A stretch of 64,000 bases of DNA from Pseudomonadota bacterium (GTDB lineage: Bacteria > Pseudomonadota > Alphaproteobacteria > Rhizobiales > Xanthobacteraceae), in assembly GCA_023404705.1 (NCBI GenBank), contig JAEYAU010000057.1, positions 1 through 64,000 of the forward strand, given 5' to 3'. The position numbers and the translations under genes are program-made. The notes under the pieces are model-generated. The model worked only from the letters and a program-made list of their open reading frames with translations, was not told the origin of the DNA and ran no database searches. Position 1 is the stretch's first letter. Each line of letters starts with the position of its first letter. Shown one piece after another: positions 24,193-32,226 of the stretch.

Positions 24193-24885
24193 ATGACGTT
24201 TCTCAAGGTCCCTCTCGTCATCTCGGCCCTCCTCGCCTGGCTCGTGCCGGTGCAGGCTCAGGAGCCGAGCGAAGCCGTGCGCAACATGGTGGGCGCCTGG
24301 GAGCTCTCGAACGTCGCGCGCGACTTCCGCTGTGTCGTGAACTTCCGCCTCGACACGGCCGCTCGCGGCCGCGCCGTGGGTTTCGACGGCAATTGTGCGG
24401 CCGTGATCCCGGCGCTCAAGGATGCGACCGCCTGGACTATCGGCCGCAACGACGCGCTGCAGTTCCTCGACCCGAAGGGCAATGTGCTGATCGAGTTCAC
24501 CGAGGTGGAAGTCGGGATGTACGACACCTCCCGCGCCGGCGGGCCGCTGTTCTTCCTGCAGACGCTCGCGGCCGCGCAGCAGGAGCGCACCGCCGATCAG
24601 ATCTTCGGGGAATGGGCGATCACCCGCGGCGCCGGCCGGCCGCTCTGCGAGCTCACCTTCGGCAACACGGCCTACGACACGGACAGCTTCGCGCTGATCG
24701 TGAAGCAGGGTTGCGACCAGACGATCACCCGCTTCGCGCCGGTCTCCTGGAAGCTCGACCGCGGCCAGCTCGTGCTGCTCAACGGCAAGGCCGAGGCCTG
24801 GCGCTTCGAGGAGGCCGAAACCAATTCCTGGCGCCGCATTCCGCAGGGCCGCCAGCCGATCGTGCTGGTGCGCCAGCAGCAGTAG
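24193..24885 (+). CDS. AprI/Inh family metalloprotease inhibitor, two-domain
   Basis: A 230-residue exported protein (signal peptide about 1-22, ending VPVQAQ). It carries two AprI/Inh-like beta-barrel repeats: VGAWELSNVARDFRCVVNF in the first and FGEWAITRGAGRPLCELTF in the second, with conserved Cys pairs. Family members inhibit secreted serralysin-type proteases. No such protease or its ABC exporter is encoded nearby, and a lone outer-membrane or periplasmic form is common in Hyphomicrobiales. Confidence 0.78.
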   Translation: MTFLKVPLVISALLAWLVPVQAQEPSEAVRNMVGAWELSNVARDFRCVVNFRLDTAARGRAVGFDGNCAAVIPALKDATAWTIGRNDALQFLDPKGNVLIEFTEVEVGMYDTSRAGGPLFFLQTLAAAQQERTADQIFGEWAITRGAGRPLCELTFGNTAYDTDSFALIVKQGCDQTITRFAPVSWKLDRGQLVLLNGKAEAWRFEEAETNSWRRIPQGRQPIVLVRQQQ

Positions 24886-24888
24886 GCT

Positions 24889-25356
24889 TCAGGCCGTCCC
24901 GACCGGAATGTCGAAGTGGAGCGGCTCCTCGCGCACGCCGAGCTTCTCGTAAAGCTGGATCGCGGGATCATCGCCGCGGTCGGCCTGCACGAAGATCACC
25001 CAGGCGCCGCGCGTCCTTGCATGGAGCTGGAGCGCGCGGATCAGCGCCGTCGCGATGCCGCGGCGGCGATGCGCCTCCGCGACCGCGAGGTCGTAGATGT
25101 AGATCTCGGAGCGCGCCTGCTCGAACTTTTCGAGCTCGTAGGCGACGAGACCACCCACGACCGCATCTTTATCTAGTGCGATCAGCACCGTGATGTGCTC
25201 CTTGGCGAGAAGTCCCGCGAGATACGCGCGGCTCGGCGGCGCGGCGCCATAGGTTGCGGGCTCCGCGAAGGCTTCGCCGAACAGGCGATTGAGCTCCTGA
25301 ACACGGGCCACGTCACCCGCTCCCAGGCGGCGTACCTCGAATGATCCCGACATCAT
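24889..25356 (-). CDS. AAC(3)-I-like GNAT acetyltransferase
   Basis: A 155-residue GNAT protein. The segment KFEQARSEIYIYDLAV, followed by HRRRGIATALI, VQADRGDDPA and LGVREEPLHFDI, matches the AAC(3)-I aminoglycoside 3-N-acetyltransferase family closely. Whether it modifies gentamicin-type drugs or another amine is untested. The start overlaps the stop of the upstream LysR gene (ATGATGA), so the two are translationally coupled. A second in-frame ATG lies 3 bp later. Confidence 0.82.
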   Translation of the reverse strand: MMSGSFEVRRLGAGDVARVQELNRLFGEAFAEPATYGAAPPSRAYLAGLLAKEHITVLIALDKDAVVGGLVAYELEKFEQARSEIYIYDLAVAEAHRRRGIATALIRALQLHARTRGAWVIFVQADRGDDPAIQLYEKLGVREEPLHFDIPVGTA

Positions 25357-26195
25357 CGCTCCGTCTCCCGCGCGGGCCGCTTGAACGCATTGGCGACCAC
25401 ATTGCGCAGCGGCGCCGGCAGGCGCGTGTGCATCACGACGCGCCCGCTCGGCAGCACGGGCAGACTGCCGATGACCGCCGCGCGTGGCGGCACGTGCGCG
25501 CGGCCGAACGCGCTGACACCGACGCCGGCCTCGACCGCGGCCTGCAGCGCCATCACGGAGCCGCCCTGGAACGCCAGACGCCATGGCCGCCGCGCCGCAT
25601 CGAGCGCCCGGATCATGGCGGTCTTGACGGCGCATGCCCCGCGCAACGCGACGAGATCGACCGGCCCGTCGCGCACCACCGGCTCGGCCGCGGCCCAGAC
25701 CAGCGGATCGCTGAACAGCGGCGTGCCCTCGCGTCGCCCCGCGTCCTGGCGCACGATCGCGGCGTCCGCCTCGCCCGCGTCATAGGCGGCGCGCATCTCG
25801 GACGAGAGCCCGACCACCACGTCGGGCGCGAAGCGGGGCAGCGCCGCGCGCAGGCTGCGCAGCGCCGCCGTGAGATGCGCGCCGGCCGCATGATCGCTGA
25901 TCGCCAGCCGCAGCGGCTTGAGCGCGTGGTCCGGCCCTTCCATGCGCGCGAGCGCGTCGTCGTGCGTCGCGATGATCTGCCGCGCATGCGGCAGGAAGCG
26001 CAGCCCTTCGGCCGTGAGCGACACCGCGCGCGGGCTGCGCGCGAGCAGGCGCTTGCCGAGCTGCTCCTCGAGCTTGCCGAGGCGCAGGCTGATCGCCGAT
26101 TGCGTGGCGCCCAGCGTCTCGCCCGCGGCCGTGAAGCTCTTAAGCTCCGCTACCACCGTGAAGGCTCGCACCTGGTCCAGATCGAGGTTGCGCAT
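25353..26195 (-). CDS. LysR family transcriptional regulator
   Basis: A 280-residue LysR protein. Its HTH is FTVVAELKSFTAAGETLGAT, then QSAISLRLGKLEEQLGKRLL. The effector domain carries PLRLAISDHAAGAHLTAALR and GEADAAIVRQDAG. ATG 26195 (MRNLDLDQVRAF) fits the family; in-frame ATGs at 26219 and 26234 would overlap the palindrome. It is coupled to the AAC(3)-I-like gene and divergent from a tautomerase gene. Confidence 0.85.
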   Translation of the reverse strand: MRNLDLDQVRAFTVVAELKSFTAAGETLGATQSAISLRLGKLEEQLGKRLLARSPRAVSLTAEGLRFLPHARQIIATHDDALARMEGPDHALKPLRLAISDHAAGAHLTAALRSLRAALPRFAPDVVVGLSSEMRAAYDAGEADAAIVRQDAGRREGTPLFSDPLVWAAAEPVVRDGPVDLVALRGACAVKTAMIRALDAARRPWRLAFQGGSVMALQAAVEAGVGVSAFGRAHVPPRAAVIGSLPVLPSGRVVMHTRLPAPLRNVVANAFKRPARETER

Positions 26196-26203
26196 CCCAT
26201 CAT

Positions 26204-26248
26204 AATGATCAGAAATCATTGTTCCTTGCAACATTCATTTCCAAAATG
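26204..26248. promoter_or_regulatory. Palindromes in the LysR/tautomerase divergent region
   Basis: AATGATCAGAAATCATT (26204-26220) has perfect 6-nt arms around 5 nt, and CATTTCCAAAATG (26236-26248) has 5-nt arms around 3 nt. LysR regulators typically bind such sites in divergent promoters. The position, 10-50 bp from both flanking starts, fits autoregulation and control of the tautomerase gene. Confidence 0.55.
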
Positions 26249-26296
26249 ATGGGCCGCGGCCCAGATTGGCGCCAGGCCCAACCACAGGAGACTTCC

Positions 26297-26722
26297 ATGC
26301 CCATCATCACCGTTAAGGTCGCGCCCCGCCGGCCCGTTCCGGACCTCGAGCGCGGCGTCGCCGCCACCGTCGCCCATGCCTCGACGCATATCTTGAAGAA
26401 GAACCCCGCGCTCACCGCCGTGGTGGTCGAGCGCGTCGATCCCAAGAGCTGGTTCGCGGGCGGCAGCTCCCTCGCCGAACAGGGCAAGTCGAGTTTCTGG
26501 CTCGAGATCAAGGTCGTCGACGGCACAAACACGAAGGACGAGAAGGAGGCCTTCGTCGCCGCCGTCTTCGAGCGCATGGCCGAGCTGCTCGGCGACCTGC
26601 ACCACGAGAGCTACGTGCACGTGGACGAGGTCTCGGCCGACGCTTACGGCTTCGGCGGCCTCACCCAGGAACGCCGCTACATCGCGAGCAAGCTCGAGGT
26701 CGCCGCCCGAAAGGCCGCGTGA
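26297..26722 (+). CDS. Tautomerase family protein (4-oxalocrotonate tautomerase-like)
   Basis: A 141-residue protein starting MPIITVKV. Pro-2, which becomes the N-terminal catalytic base after Met removal, is retained. It is about twice the size of classical 4-OT monomers, as in several fused or two-motif tautomerases, although a second Pro-1 motif is not evident. The ATG has CAGGAG upstream. It is divergent from the LysR/acetyltransferase pair, and the substrate is unknown. Confidence 0.8.
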   Translation: MPIITVKVAPRRPVPDLERGVAATVAHASTHILKKNPALTAVVVERVDPKSWFAGGSSLAEQGKSSFWLEIKVVDGTNTKDEKEAFVAAVFERMAELLGDLHHESYVHVDEVSADAYGFGGLTQERRYIASKLEVAARKAA

Positions 26723-26739
26723 TCCCTGGTCAATCCAAA

Positions 26740-26762
26740 GCCGCCGGCCACGTGCCGGCGGC
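26740..26762 (+). terminator. Hairpin after the tautomerase gene
   Basis: GCCGCCGGC (26740-26748) and GCCGGCGGC (26754-26762) form a perfect 9-bp stem with loop CACGT, 17 bp after the stop. A CCCTTTTG tract follows about 15 bp later. It is a likely transcription end, although not a textbook intrinsic terminator. Confidence 0.5.
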
Positions 26763-26838
26763 GACAGGACGGCGCCCTTTTGTCGTCATGTAACCTGAGG
26801 TAGTCTGCAGCAACTGTCGCCGCGTCGGGAGGCGTCGC

Positions 26839-27474
26839 GTGCTGCAGAATGTAAGTTCGCGCGTCGGCGCAGGTCTGCACGCAGCGGCGCTCGCGCGGCG
26901 AGCGGCGGATGCCGCGAAAAATCATGTCGGCAGACGTCGTCATCTCACGCTCGAACAGACCCTGGCGCGCTCCGAAGAGTTTGCCGAAAGCTTCAATTGC
27001 ATTCTCGCGACGTCTTTGTCCGCGGCAGCGCCGCGCCGAGAATCCGCAAGGCCCGTCGCACCGCTGGGGCGTTCCGACGACGGCACGCTTTCATCGGAAT
27101 CGCCGCTGATCGCGGTTGTCGATGATCATGAGATGGTTCGGACGAGCATGCGGGTTCTGCTCGAGTCGCTTGGCTATCGCGCCGCCATGTTCGCCGATGC
27201 GATGGAATACCTCAGATCCGATCTGCTGAACGACTTCGCGTGTCTCATCACGGACCTGCAAATGCCGGGCATGAGCGGGTTCGAGCTGCAGGCGAAGCTG
27301 ATCGCCGATGGCAGCACGACCCCGGTGATCTTCCTGACCGCGCTTGCCGCGGATTCGGGTGTGCGCGCGCGCGCCCTTCAGTCCGGCGCCTTCGGCTTTC
27401 TGTCGAAACCCTGCGATGCCGATGATTTGATCGCGGCGCTCGACAGGGCCCTGGCGGCAGGACGCGTCGCATAA
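26839..27474 (+). CDS. Receiver-only response regulator (FixJ/CheY-like)
   Basis: One receiver domain occupies the C-terminal half. IAVVDDHEMVRTSMRVLL gives the acidic pair, the phospho-acceptor Asp lies in CLITDLQMPGMSGFEL, the Thr in VIFLTALA and the Lys in FGFLSKPCDADDL. There is no output domain, unlike FixJ. About 90 residues of low-complexity N-terminus precede the domain if the GTG at 26839 (with GGGAGG upstream) is the start. The true start could be internal, for example TTG near 27017. It lies just before a histidine kinase gene. Confidence 0.72.
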   Translation: MLQNVSSRVGAGLHAAALARRAADAAKNHVGRRRHLTLEQTLARSEEFAESFNCILATSLSAAAPRRESARPVAPLGRSDDGTLSSESPLIAVVDDHEMVRTSMRVLLESLGYRAAMFADAMEYLRSDLLNDFACLITDLQMPGMSGFELQAKLIADGSTTPVIFLTALAADSGVRARALQSGAFGFLSKPCDADDLIAALDRALAAGRVA

Positions 27475-27620
27475 CGCGACCTGGACGTCATTTCTGCGGA
27501 ATAGCGCCCTCGCCGTGCCAATCGCTAAGGTTGCCGGGACGCCGAGCCCGCGCTAGCCTTGGGTTGCGTTCCGGACCAGGCCTTTCCGTGTAGTCGCAAG
27601 TGTCGAGTTAGGGGGACCTC

Positions 27621-29567
27621 ATGCGACCGGGCGCCACGCTGCTCGCCGTGTGCGCGGCTGCGTTCGCCTGCATCGCGGGCACCTATTCGGCCGACTCGGC
27701 CACGCGCAACGTCGTGCTGCTGTTCGACGAGCGCCCTGAACTTCCCGGCCTGGCGCTGCTCGAACGCGAATTCGTGCAGACTCTCACATCCACATCCGCC
27801 GAGCCGATCGAGATCTATCGTGAGTGGATGGACGCGTCGCGCTTCGGGTCCGCGACACACGAGACGCATTTGCGCGAATTCCTGCGGACTAAGTATCGGG
27901 ACAAGAAGATCGATGTCGCGGTCGCCTTCATGGGGCCCGCACTCGATTTCCTCACCCGCGACGGGGACGCGCTTTTTCCGACCGCTCGCATCGTGTTCTG
28001 CGGCATCGACCGCTCGGAGCTGACCGAACGCTCGCTGCCCCCTAGTGTGACGGGCGTGCTGATCAAGCGCGAATTCCGTCCGACTGTCGACCTGGCACTC
28101 GCGCTGCATCCAGGCACAGAGCACATCTTCGTCGTCGCGGGCACGTCGAACTTCGACAGCCGGATCCTTGCTCAGGCGCGTGCCGAATTTCGCACCTACG
28201 AAGAAAAGGGAAAGGTCACATATCTCGACGGCCTGCCAATGGCCACGATGCTCGCGCGGGTTTCGCAGCTGCCCCCGAAGAGCATCGTGCTGTTCACGAC
28301 GCTTTTCCGCGACGGCGCCGGTCAGGCTTTCGTGCCACACGAGGTGATCGAACGGGTGTCGGCGGCTGCGAATGCGCCCGTTTACGGCTTCCTCGATCAG
28401 TATCTTGGCCGCGGAATCGTAGGAGGCCATCTTTACAGCCTGAGCGCGCACGGATCCGAAGCCGCGCGGCTGGCGGCCCGGCTCATCAGCGGCACATCCA
28501 CTCCGGCGTCTGTCGTGGAGCCGCCGACCAGCAGGGCACAGTTCGACTGGAGGCAGATGCAGCGGTGGGCCGTGCCCGCCGCGATGCTTCCTTTCGACAG
28601 CGACATCCGCTTTCGCAGTCGCACGCTCTGGTCGCAGTATCGCCTCGAGCTTCTGGTGCTCGCCGTAACCCTCAGTCTGCAGACCGCGCTGATCGTGTGG
28701 CTCGTCATCGAGCATCGGCGCCGCCATCGCGCCGAGATCCAGTCGCGCAATGCCATGGCCGAGCTGACCCAGCTCAATCGTCGTGCGGGCGCGGGCGCGC
28801 TGTCGGCGTCGATTGCCCACGAAGTGAGGCAGCCGCTCGCCGCGATCGCGGCGGGGACAAGCGCTGCGCTACGCTGGCTGCGTGCCGAGAAGCCCAACCT
28901 CGAGAAGGCGAGCTTCGCGCTGGAACATGCGATCGCCGCCAACCAGCGCGCGAGCGACGTGGTCGAAGGCGTTTCCTCGATGTTCAAGAGGGACGCGAGC
29001 GAGAAGGCTCCGGTCGATATCAATGAGCTGGTCCTGACGGTCCTCTCGATCCTGAGCCTCGAGCTTCGCAGGAACAACATCGAGGTTCTGACGAGCCTGG
29101 CGGAGCGCCTTCCCGCCGTGATGGGCACCCGGGCACAGCTGCAGCAGGTCATCCTGAACCTGATCATGAACGCCATCGAGGCCATGCAGCCGGCGCACAT
29201 GCGTACGCTGAGATTGGCCACACGCGAGAGCAAGCCGGGTATCGTGCGCGTGTCGGTTCAGGACAGCGGCACCGGCATCGACCAGGCGCATCTTGCGCGC
29301 ATCTTCGAGACGCTGTTCACGACCAAGCCGAGCGGGATGGGCGTCGGCCTTTCGATCTGCAAATCCATCGTCGAAAGCCACGAGGGTCGCATCTGGGCGG
29401 TCCCGGGCTGCTCCGGCGGATCGACCTTCGAGTTTGATCTGCCGGTCGCGACCACGGCCGATGCACCCACGCTCGCACGCGAGCACGAACGCGATGCTCT
29501 CATCCGGCCCGACCGCGCGTATTCTTCCGCGTCGGCCGCTGCCAGACTACGCCCGGAAAACCCTTGA
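27621..29567 (+). CDS. Sensor histidine kinase with periplasmic ABC-binding-protein-like sensor
   Basis: 648 aa. It has an N-terminal signal/anchor (about 1-25), then a roughly 300-residue extracytoplasmic domain resembling the ABC 'substrate-binding' family (NVVLLFDERPELPGLALLER; GIVGGHLYSLSAHGSEAARL). One TM helix (about 343-365) is followed by HisKA with H400 in SIAHEVRQPLAAI. The HATPase_c domain has NLIMNAIEAM, VQDSGTGID and GMGVGLSICKSIVESHEGRI. It probably phosphorylates the receiver-only protein encoded just upstream. Confidence 0.87.
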   Translation: MRPGATLLAVCAAAFACIAGTYSADSATRNVVLLFDERPELPGLALLEREFVQTLTSTSAEPIEIYREWMDASRFGSATHETHLREFLRTKYRDKKIDVAVAFMGPALDFLTRDGDALFPTARIVFCGIDRSELTERSLPPSVTGVLIKREFRPTVDLALALHPGTEHIFVVAGTSNFDSRILAQARAEFRTYEEKGKVTYLDGLPMATMLARVSQLPPKSIVLFTTLFRDGAGQAFVPHEVIERVSAAANAPVYGFLDQYLGRGIVGGHLYSLSAHGSEAARLAARLISGTSTPASVVEPPTSRAQFDWRQMQRWAVPAAMLPFDSDIRFRSRTLWSQYRLELLVLAVTLSLQTALIVWLVIEHRRRHRAEIQSRNAMAELTQLNRRAGAGALSASIAHEVRQPLAAIAAGTSAALRWLRAEKPNLEKASFALEHAIAANQRASDVVEGVSSMFKRDASEKAPVDINELVLTVLSILSLELRRNNIEVLTSLAERLPAVMGTRAQLQQVILNLIMNAIEAMQPAHMRTLRLATRESKPGIVRVSVQDSGTGIDQAHLARIFETLFTTKPSGMGVGLSICKSIVESHEGRIWAVPGCSGGSTFEFDLPVATTADAPTLAREHERDALIRPDRAYSSASAAARLRPENP

Positions 29568-29967
29568 GCGGGACGAGCCGCTCGCCCGCATAGGTCCAGT
29601 CCGGCAGCTCCTCGATGCCGACGTGGTAGAGCGGCTGCCGGCCGGTACGGCCCGCGAACAGCGCGCGCGGAATATTGACCATGTGCGGCGACTGCGCGTT
29701 TTCGTAGGCGAGCGGCGTCCCGCAGCACTGGCAGAAGCTGCGCGTGACCTCCCGGTCCTGATAACGCGCGATCTCCTCCTCGCCCGCCGTGACGCGGAAG
29801 CGCTTGCGCCAGCTCCCGACATAGGTCGCATAAGCCGCGCCATGCGCGATCCTGCTGGCGCGACGGTGATCATGCCAGGCCCATCGCGCCGGAAGGTCGA
29901 TCTCGAAATGCACCGCGCCGCAGGCGCATTGGCCCGCCGCGATCCCGGCCTTGTGTGGTTGCATCAT
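29500..29967 (-). CDS. GFA/CENP-V family protein with altered middle zinc motif
   Basis: 155 aa from MMQPHKAGIAAG. GQCACGAVHFEI and SFCQCCGTPLAYEN are the outer Cys motifs of the glutathione-dependent formaldehyde-activating family. The central CHCxxCR motif is replaced by WHDHRRASR, so the usual catalytic zinc site is missing three Cys. Activity as a classical Gfa is therefore doubtful. The last 68 bp overlap the convergent histidine kinase gene. It is followed upstream by GDPD in the same direction. Confidence 0.75.
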   Translation of the reverse strand: MMQPHKAGIAAGQCACGAVHFEIDLPARWAWHDHRRASRIAHGAAYATYVGSWRKRFRVTAGEEEIARYQDREVTRSFCQCCGTPLAYENAQSPHMVNIPRALFAGRTGRQPLYHVGIEELPDWTYAGERLVPLKGFPGVVWQRPTRKNTRGRAG

Positions 29968-30027
29968 GGCGTTCCCGCTCGGCATTCGCTCCGGCGCAGC
30001 CTTAGGACGCCGCCGTGTCATCCGCTG

Positions 30028-30672
30028 TCAGAGGCGTGCATCGCGGATCAGATCGATGTCGCCGACCGCCGCATGGATCTTCTGCCGCGCCAGCCAGTCG
30101 AGATCGCGCGAGCGCTGCACGACGCCAATGACGACCGGGACCCCATGGCGATGGGCCAGCCGTTCGAGCGAAAACCAGGACCACCACGAGCGGAACGCGA
30201 TGCGCGTCCAGGCGCGCGCGTCCCAGCCGAGCAGCAGCACGTCAGGTCGCTGATGCCGCATCCAGCGGCCGAGATCCCATGGCAGCTCGACGATAACGCC
30301 GAGGCGCACCCGCCGCGGCGCGTGCCAGGGAAACGAGCGCGCGACCCGCGCGAATGCGAATACGATCGCCCGGTCCGCCAGACCGCGGGCCACGAGCCGC
30401 TCGATCACGGCCTCGGCCAGTCCCGGCTGCTTGATCTCGATGAACAGCTGAAGATCGGTGCCCGCGAAAAACGCCAGCGCCTCGTCGAGCGCAAGCACGC
30501 CCTCGGCTCGCGCCGGAGGATCGTGCGACACCATGAGCGCGCCCGTATCGGCCGCACGCGAGACGTCGAACTCCACGCCCGCGATGGCCTGGTCCGCGGC
30601 CGCGCGCGCGAAAGCCTCGAGCGTGTTCTCCCCCTGGCCGGCGATCCAGCCGCGATGTGCGATGAGATGCAT
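30028..30672 (-). CDS. Glycerophosphodiester phosphodiesterase family protein
   Basis: A 214-residue GDPD TIM-barrel protein starting MHLIAHRGWIAGQGENTLEA. HRG and E.T at the N-terminus and VEFDVSRAADTGALMVSHDP provide the metal and catalytic residues, and LFIEIKQPG gives the later Glu/Lys. It hydrolyses glycerophosphodiesters to glycerol-3-phosphate and an alcohol. It is cytoplasmic (no signal). The gene begins 14 bp after the lactonase stop, so they share an operon. Confidence 0.85.
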   Translation of the reverse strand: MHLIAHRGWIAGQGENTLEAFARAAADQAIAGVEFDVSRAADTGALMVSHDPPARAEGVLALDEALAFFAGTDLQLFIEIKQPGLAEAVIERLVARGLADRAIVFAFARVARSFPWHAPRRVRLGVIVELPWDLGRWMRHQRPDVLLLGWDARAWTRIAFRSWWSWFSLERLAHRHGVPVVIGVVQRSRDLDWLARQKIHAAVGDIDLIRDARL

Positions 30673-30686
30673 CGATTGTTGCCTGC

Positions 30687-31448
30687 TCACTCGTAGGCGT
30701 CCACGCCCTTGCGCAGCGTAGCCCATTGCGCATCGTCGTGGCCGCAAATGATGTGCGTGCCGGCCTCCTCGAGCCGCCGGATCAGCGCCAGCGAGGTCTG
30801 GAACGCGTCGGTGTCCCAGTTGTTGCGCGGCATGTAGCTGCTGTTGAGCGTCGCCTTCACGCTTAGCGCATCGCCGGCCAGCAGATGGGCGCCGGACCGG
30901 TCGAGCTCCACCATGGCACCGATCGAGCCCGGCGTGTGGCCGGGCAGCGGGACCAGCACGACCCGATTGTCAGCGAAGATGTCGGTCTCGCCCCCGATCT
31001 CCTTCACGGGCAGCCCGTTGTCCCAGTCGATCCTGAAATAGCCCTTGCCCTCGCTGGCCGGATCCGCCGCCGCGCGGCGCTCCTGCGCATGCTGGTAGAA
31101 CGTCGCCTTGCGGAAGAAGGCGTTGCAGCCGCAATGGTCCATGTGCAGATGCGAGTTCACCACCACGTCGATGTCGTCCGCCCCGAGCCCGAGGCCCGCG
31201 AGCCCGCCCAGCACGTCCTCCCCCGGCCGGTGGACCGGCACGATCGCTTTCGCGATGCCGCCCCACCGCCCTTGCGGATCGCGCGGCACATCCGGATGGC
31301 AGCCGGTGTCGAACAGCACGTTGCCGTTCCGATGTCTCAGCAGCACCGAGATGCAGGGAAACTCCTGGGTCTGCTCTTTCGGCACGTCGGCGAAATACAT
31401 GCTGGAGCGCATGCGCAACCGGCCGCCTGAGAGAATGTGCATCTTCAT
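30687..31448 (-). CDS. MBL-fold N-acyl homoserine lactonase family protein
   Basis: A 253-residue metallo-beta-lactamase-fold hydrolase. The zinc motif is NSHLHMDHCGC, further ligands are PLPGHTPGS and LLAGDALS, and CGHDDAQW lies near the end. The N-terminal LSGGRLRMRSSMYFADVP and LFDTGCHPDV match the AttM/AiiA-type lactonase family. Degradation of acyl-homoserine lactones is possible but other lactones are equally likely. It leads a two-gene operon with GDPD. Confidence 0.83.
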   Translation of the reverse strand: MKMHILSGGRLRMRSSMYFADVPKEQTQEFPCISVLLRHRNGNVLFDTGCHPDVPRDPQGRWGGIAKAIVPVHRPGEDVLGGLAGLGLGADDIDVVVNSHLHMDHCGCNAFFRKATFYQHAQERRAAADPASEGKGYFRIDWDNGLPVKEIGGETDIFADNRVVLVPLPGHTPGSIGAMVELDRSGAHLLAGDALSVKATLNSSYMPRNNWDTDAFQTSLALIRRLEEAGTHIICGHDDAQWATLRKGVDAYE

Positions 31449-31561
31449 CGCCGGCCCTTCTCCTATGGCCTCGTATTCAAGTCAGTCGGTGATCGTTTGG
31501 TTGGATGGCGTAGAACAGATTCGGAACTCCCTGTCCCGGAAGCCTGCGGCTGCGGCATCGC

Positions 31562-31578
31562 GGTATATGGCGGTATAC
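31562..31578. promoter_or_regulatory. Repeated GGTATA motif in the lactonase/DUF3302 divergent gap
   Basis: GGTATATGGCGGTATAC contains GGTATA twice at 10-bp spacing and also GTATA/TATAC inverted arms. It sits in the 265-bp gap between the divergent lactonase gene and the membrane-protein/HlyD pair. It could be an operator or a promoter element. The rest of this gap shows no convincing gene. Confidence 0.3.
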
Positions 31579-31713
31579 GTTCGTGTTGCGCCCGATGCTT
31601 GCGGATAATGGAACGCGCCGGCGTCTCGACTAGCATTCTTATCCATCGAGAGCGGGGCAGCCGGCCGCGCGTACGGATGCGTGCTCGCCACCCTGCTGCC
31701 GGGGAGGACAGGC

Positions 31714-32226
31714 TTGGCCACGTCAATTCATCCGGCAGCAACGCACCACCTGCCGTTTTTCATCACGTCGCCCGGCGACACCGACGTGCTGATGAATGTC
31801 ACGGCCGCCATTCTGCTGGCTTCGGTCGTAGGCTTCGGCATCCTGTTCCTGCGCCTGCATTCGCTGCCAGAGCGCATCGCCCACGGCCGTCACAAGCTGC
31901 AGCTCGAGATCGTTGCCGTCCTCGGCCTGATCTCGCTGTTCACCCACATGCACATCTTCTGGGTCATCGGCCTTTTCCTGGCGCTGATCGATCTTCCCGA
32001 CTTTGGCACGCCGCTCAACCGCATCGCCGGCTCGACCGAGCGGATCGCCGGTCTGAAGCCGAACGAGGGCGCCTATCTCGGAAAAGACGAGACGATGGCG
32101 GGCGAGATCCATACGGAGGCGCCGGCGCATGAGGCACCCGACGACGAGGCCGCGCCGCACGACGGGAAGGTCGTGCCCGTGAAGCCGGGGGTCGCGGCCA
32201 AGCACAAGGATCCGGTTCATGCTTGA
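31714..32226 (+). CDS. Small inner-membrane protein, DUF3302-like, partner of HlyD
   Basis: About 170 aa with two hydrophobic helices (LMNVTAAILLASVVGFGILF and LEIVAVLGLISLFTHMHIFW). A short amphipathic stretch with LPERIAHGRHK separates them. The C-terminal tail is rich in His, Glu and Asp. The arrangement resembles DUF3302 proteins (YiaW/YibI), which are encoded next to HlyD-like YiaV/YibH. The start is TTG 31714, preceded by GGGGAGGACAGGC; a GTG at 31681 is the alternative. The 3' end overlaps the HlyD gene by 8 bp. Confidence 0.65.
   Translation: MATSIHPAATHHLPFFITSPGDTDVLMNVTAAILLASVVGFGILFLRLHSLPERIAHGRHKLQLEIVAVLGLISLFTHMHIFWVIGLFLALIDLPDFGTPLNRIAGSTERIAGLKPNEGAYLGKDETMAGEIHTEAPAHEAPDDEAAPHDGKVVPVKPGVAAKHKDPVHA

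Noticed and set aside
31463..31741. Small leftward open frames in the lactonase/HlyD intergenic gap
   Set aside because: They lack ribosome sites and domain features and overlap the likely promoter region.
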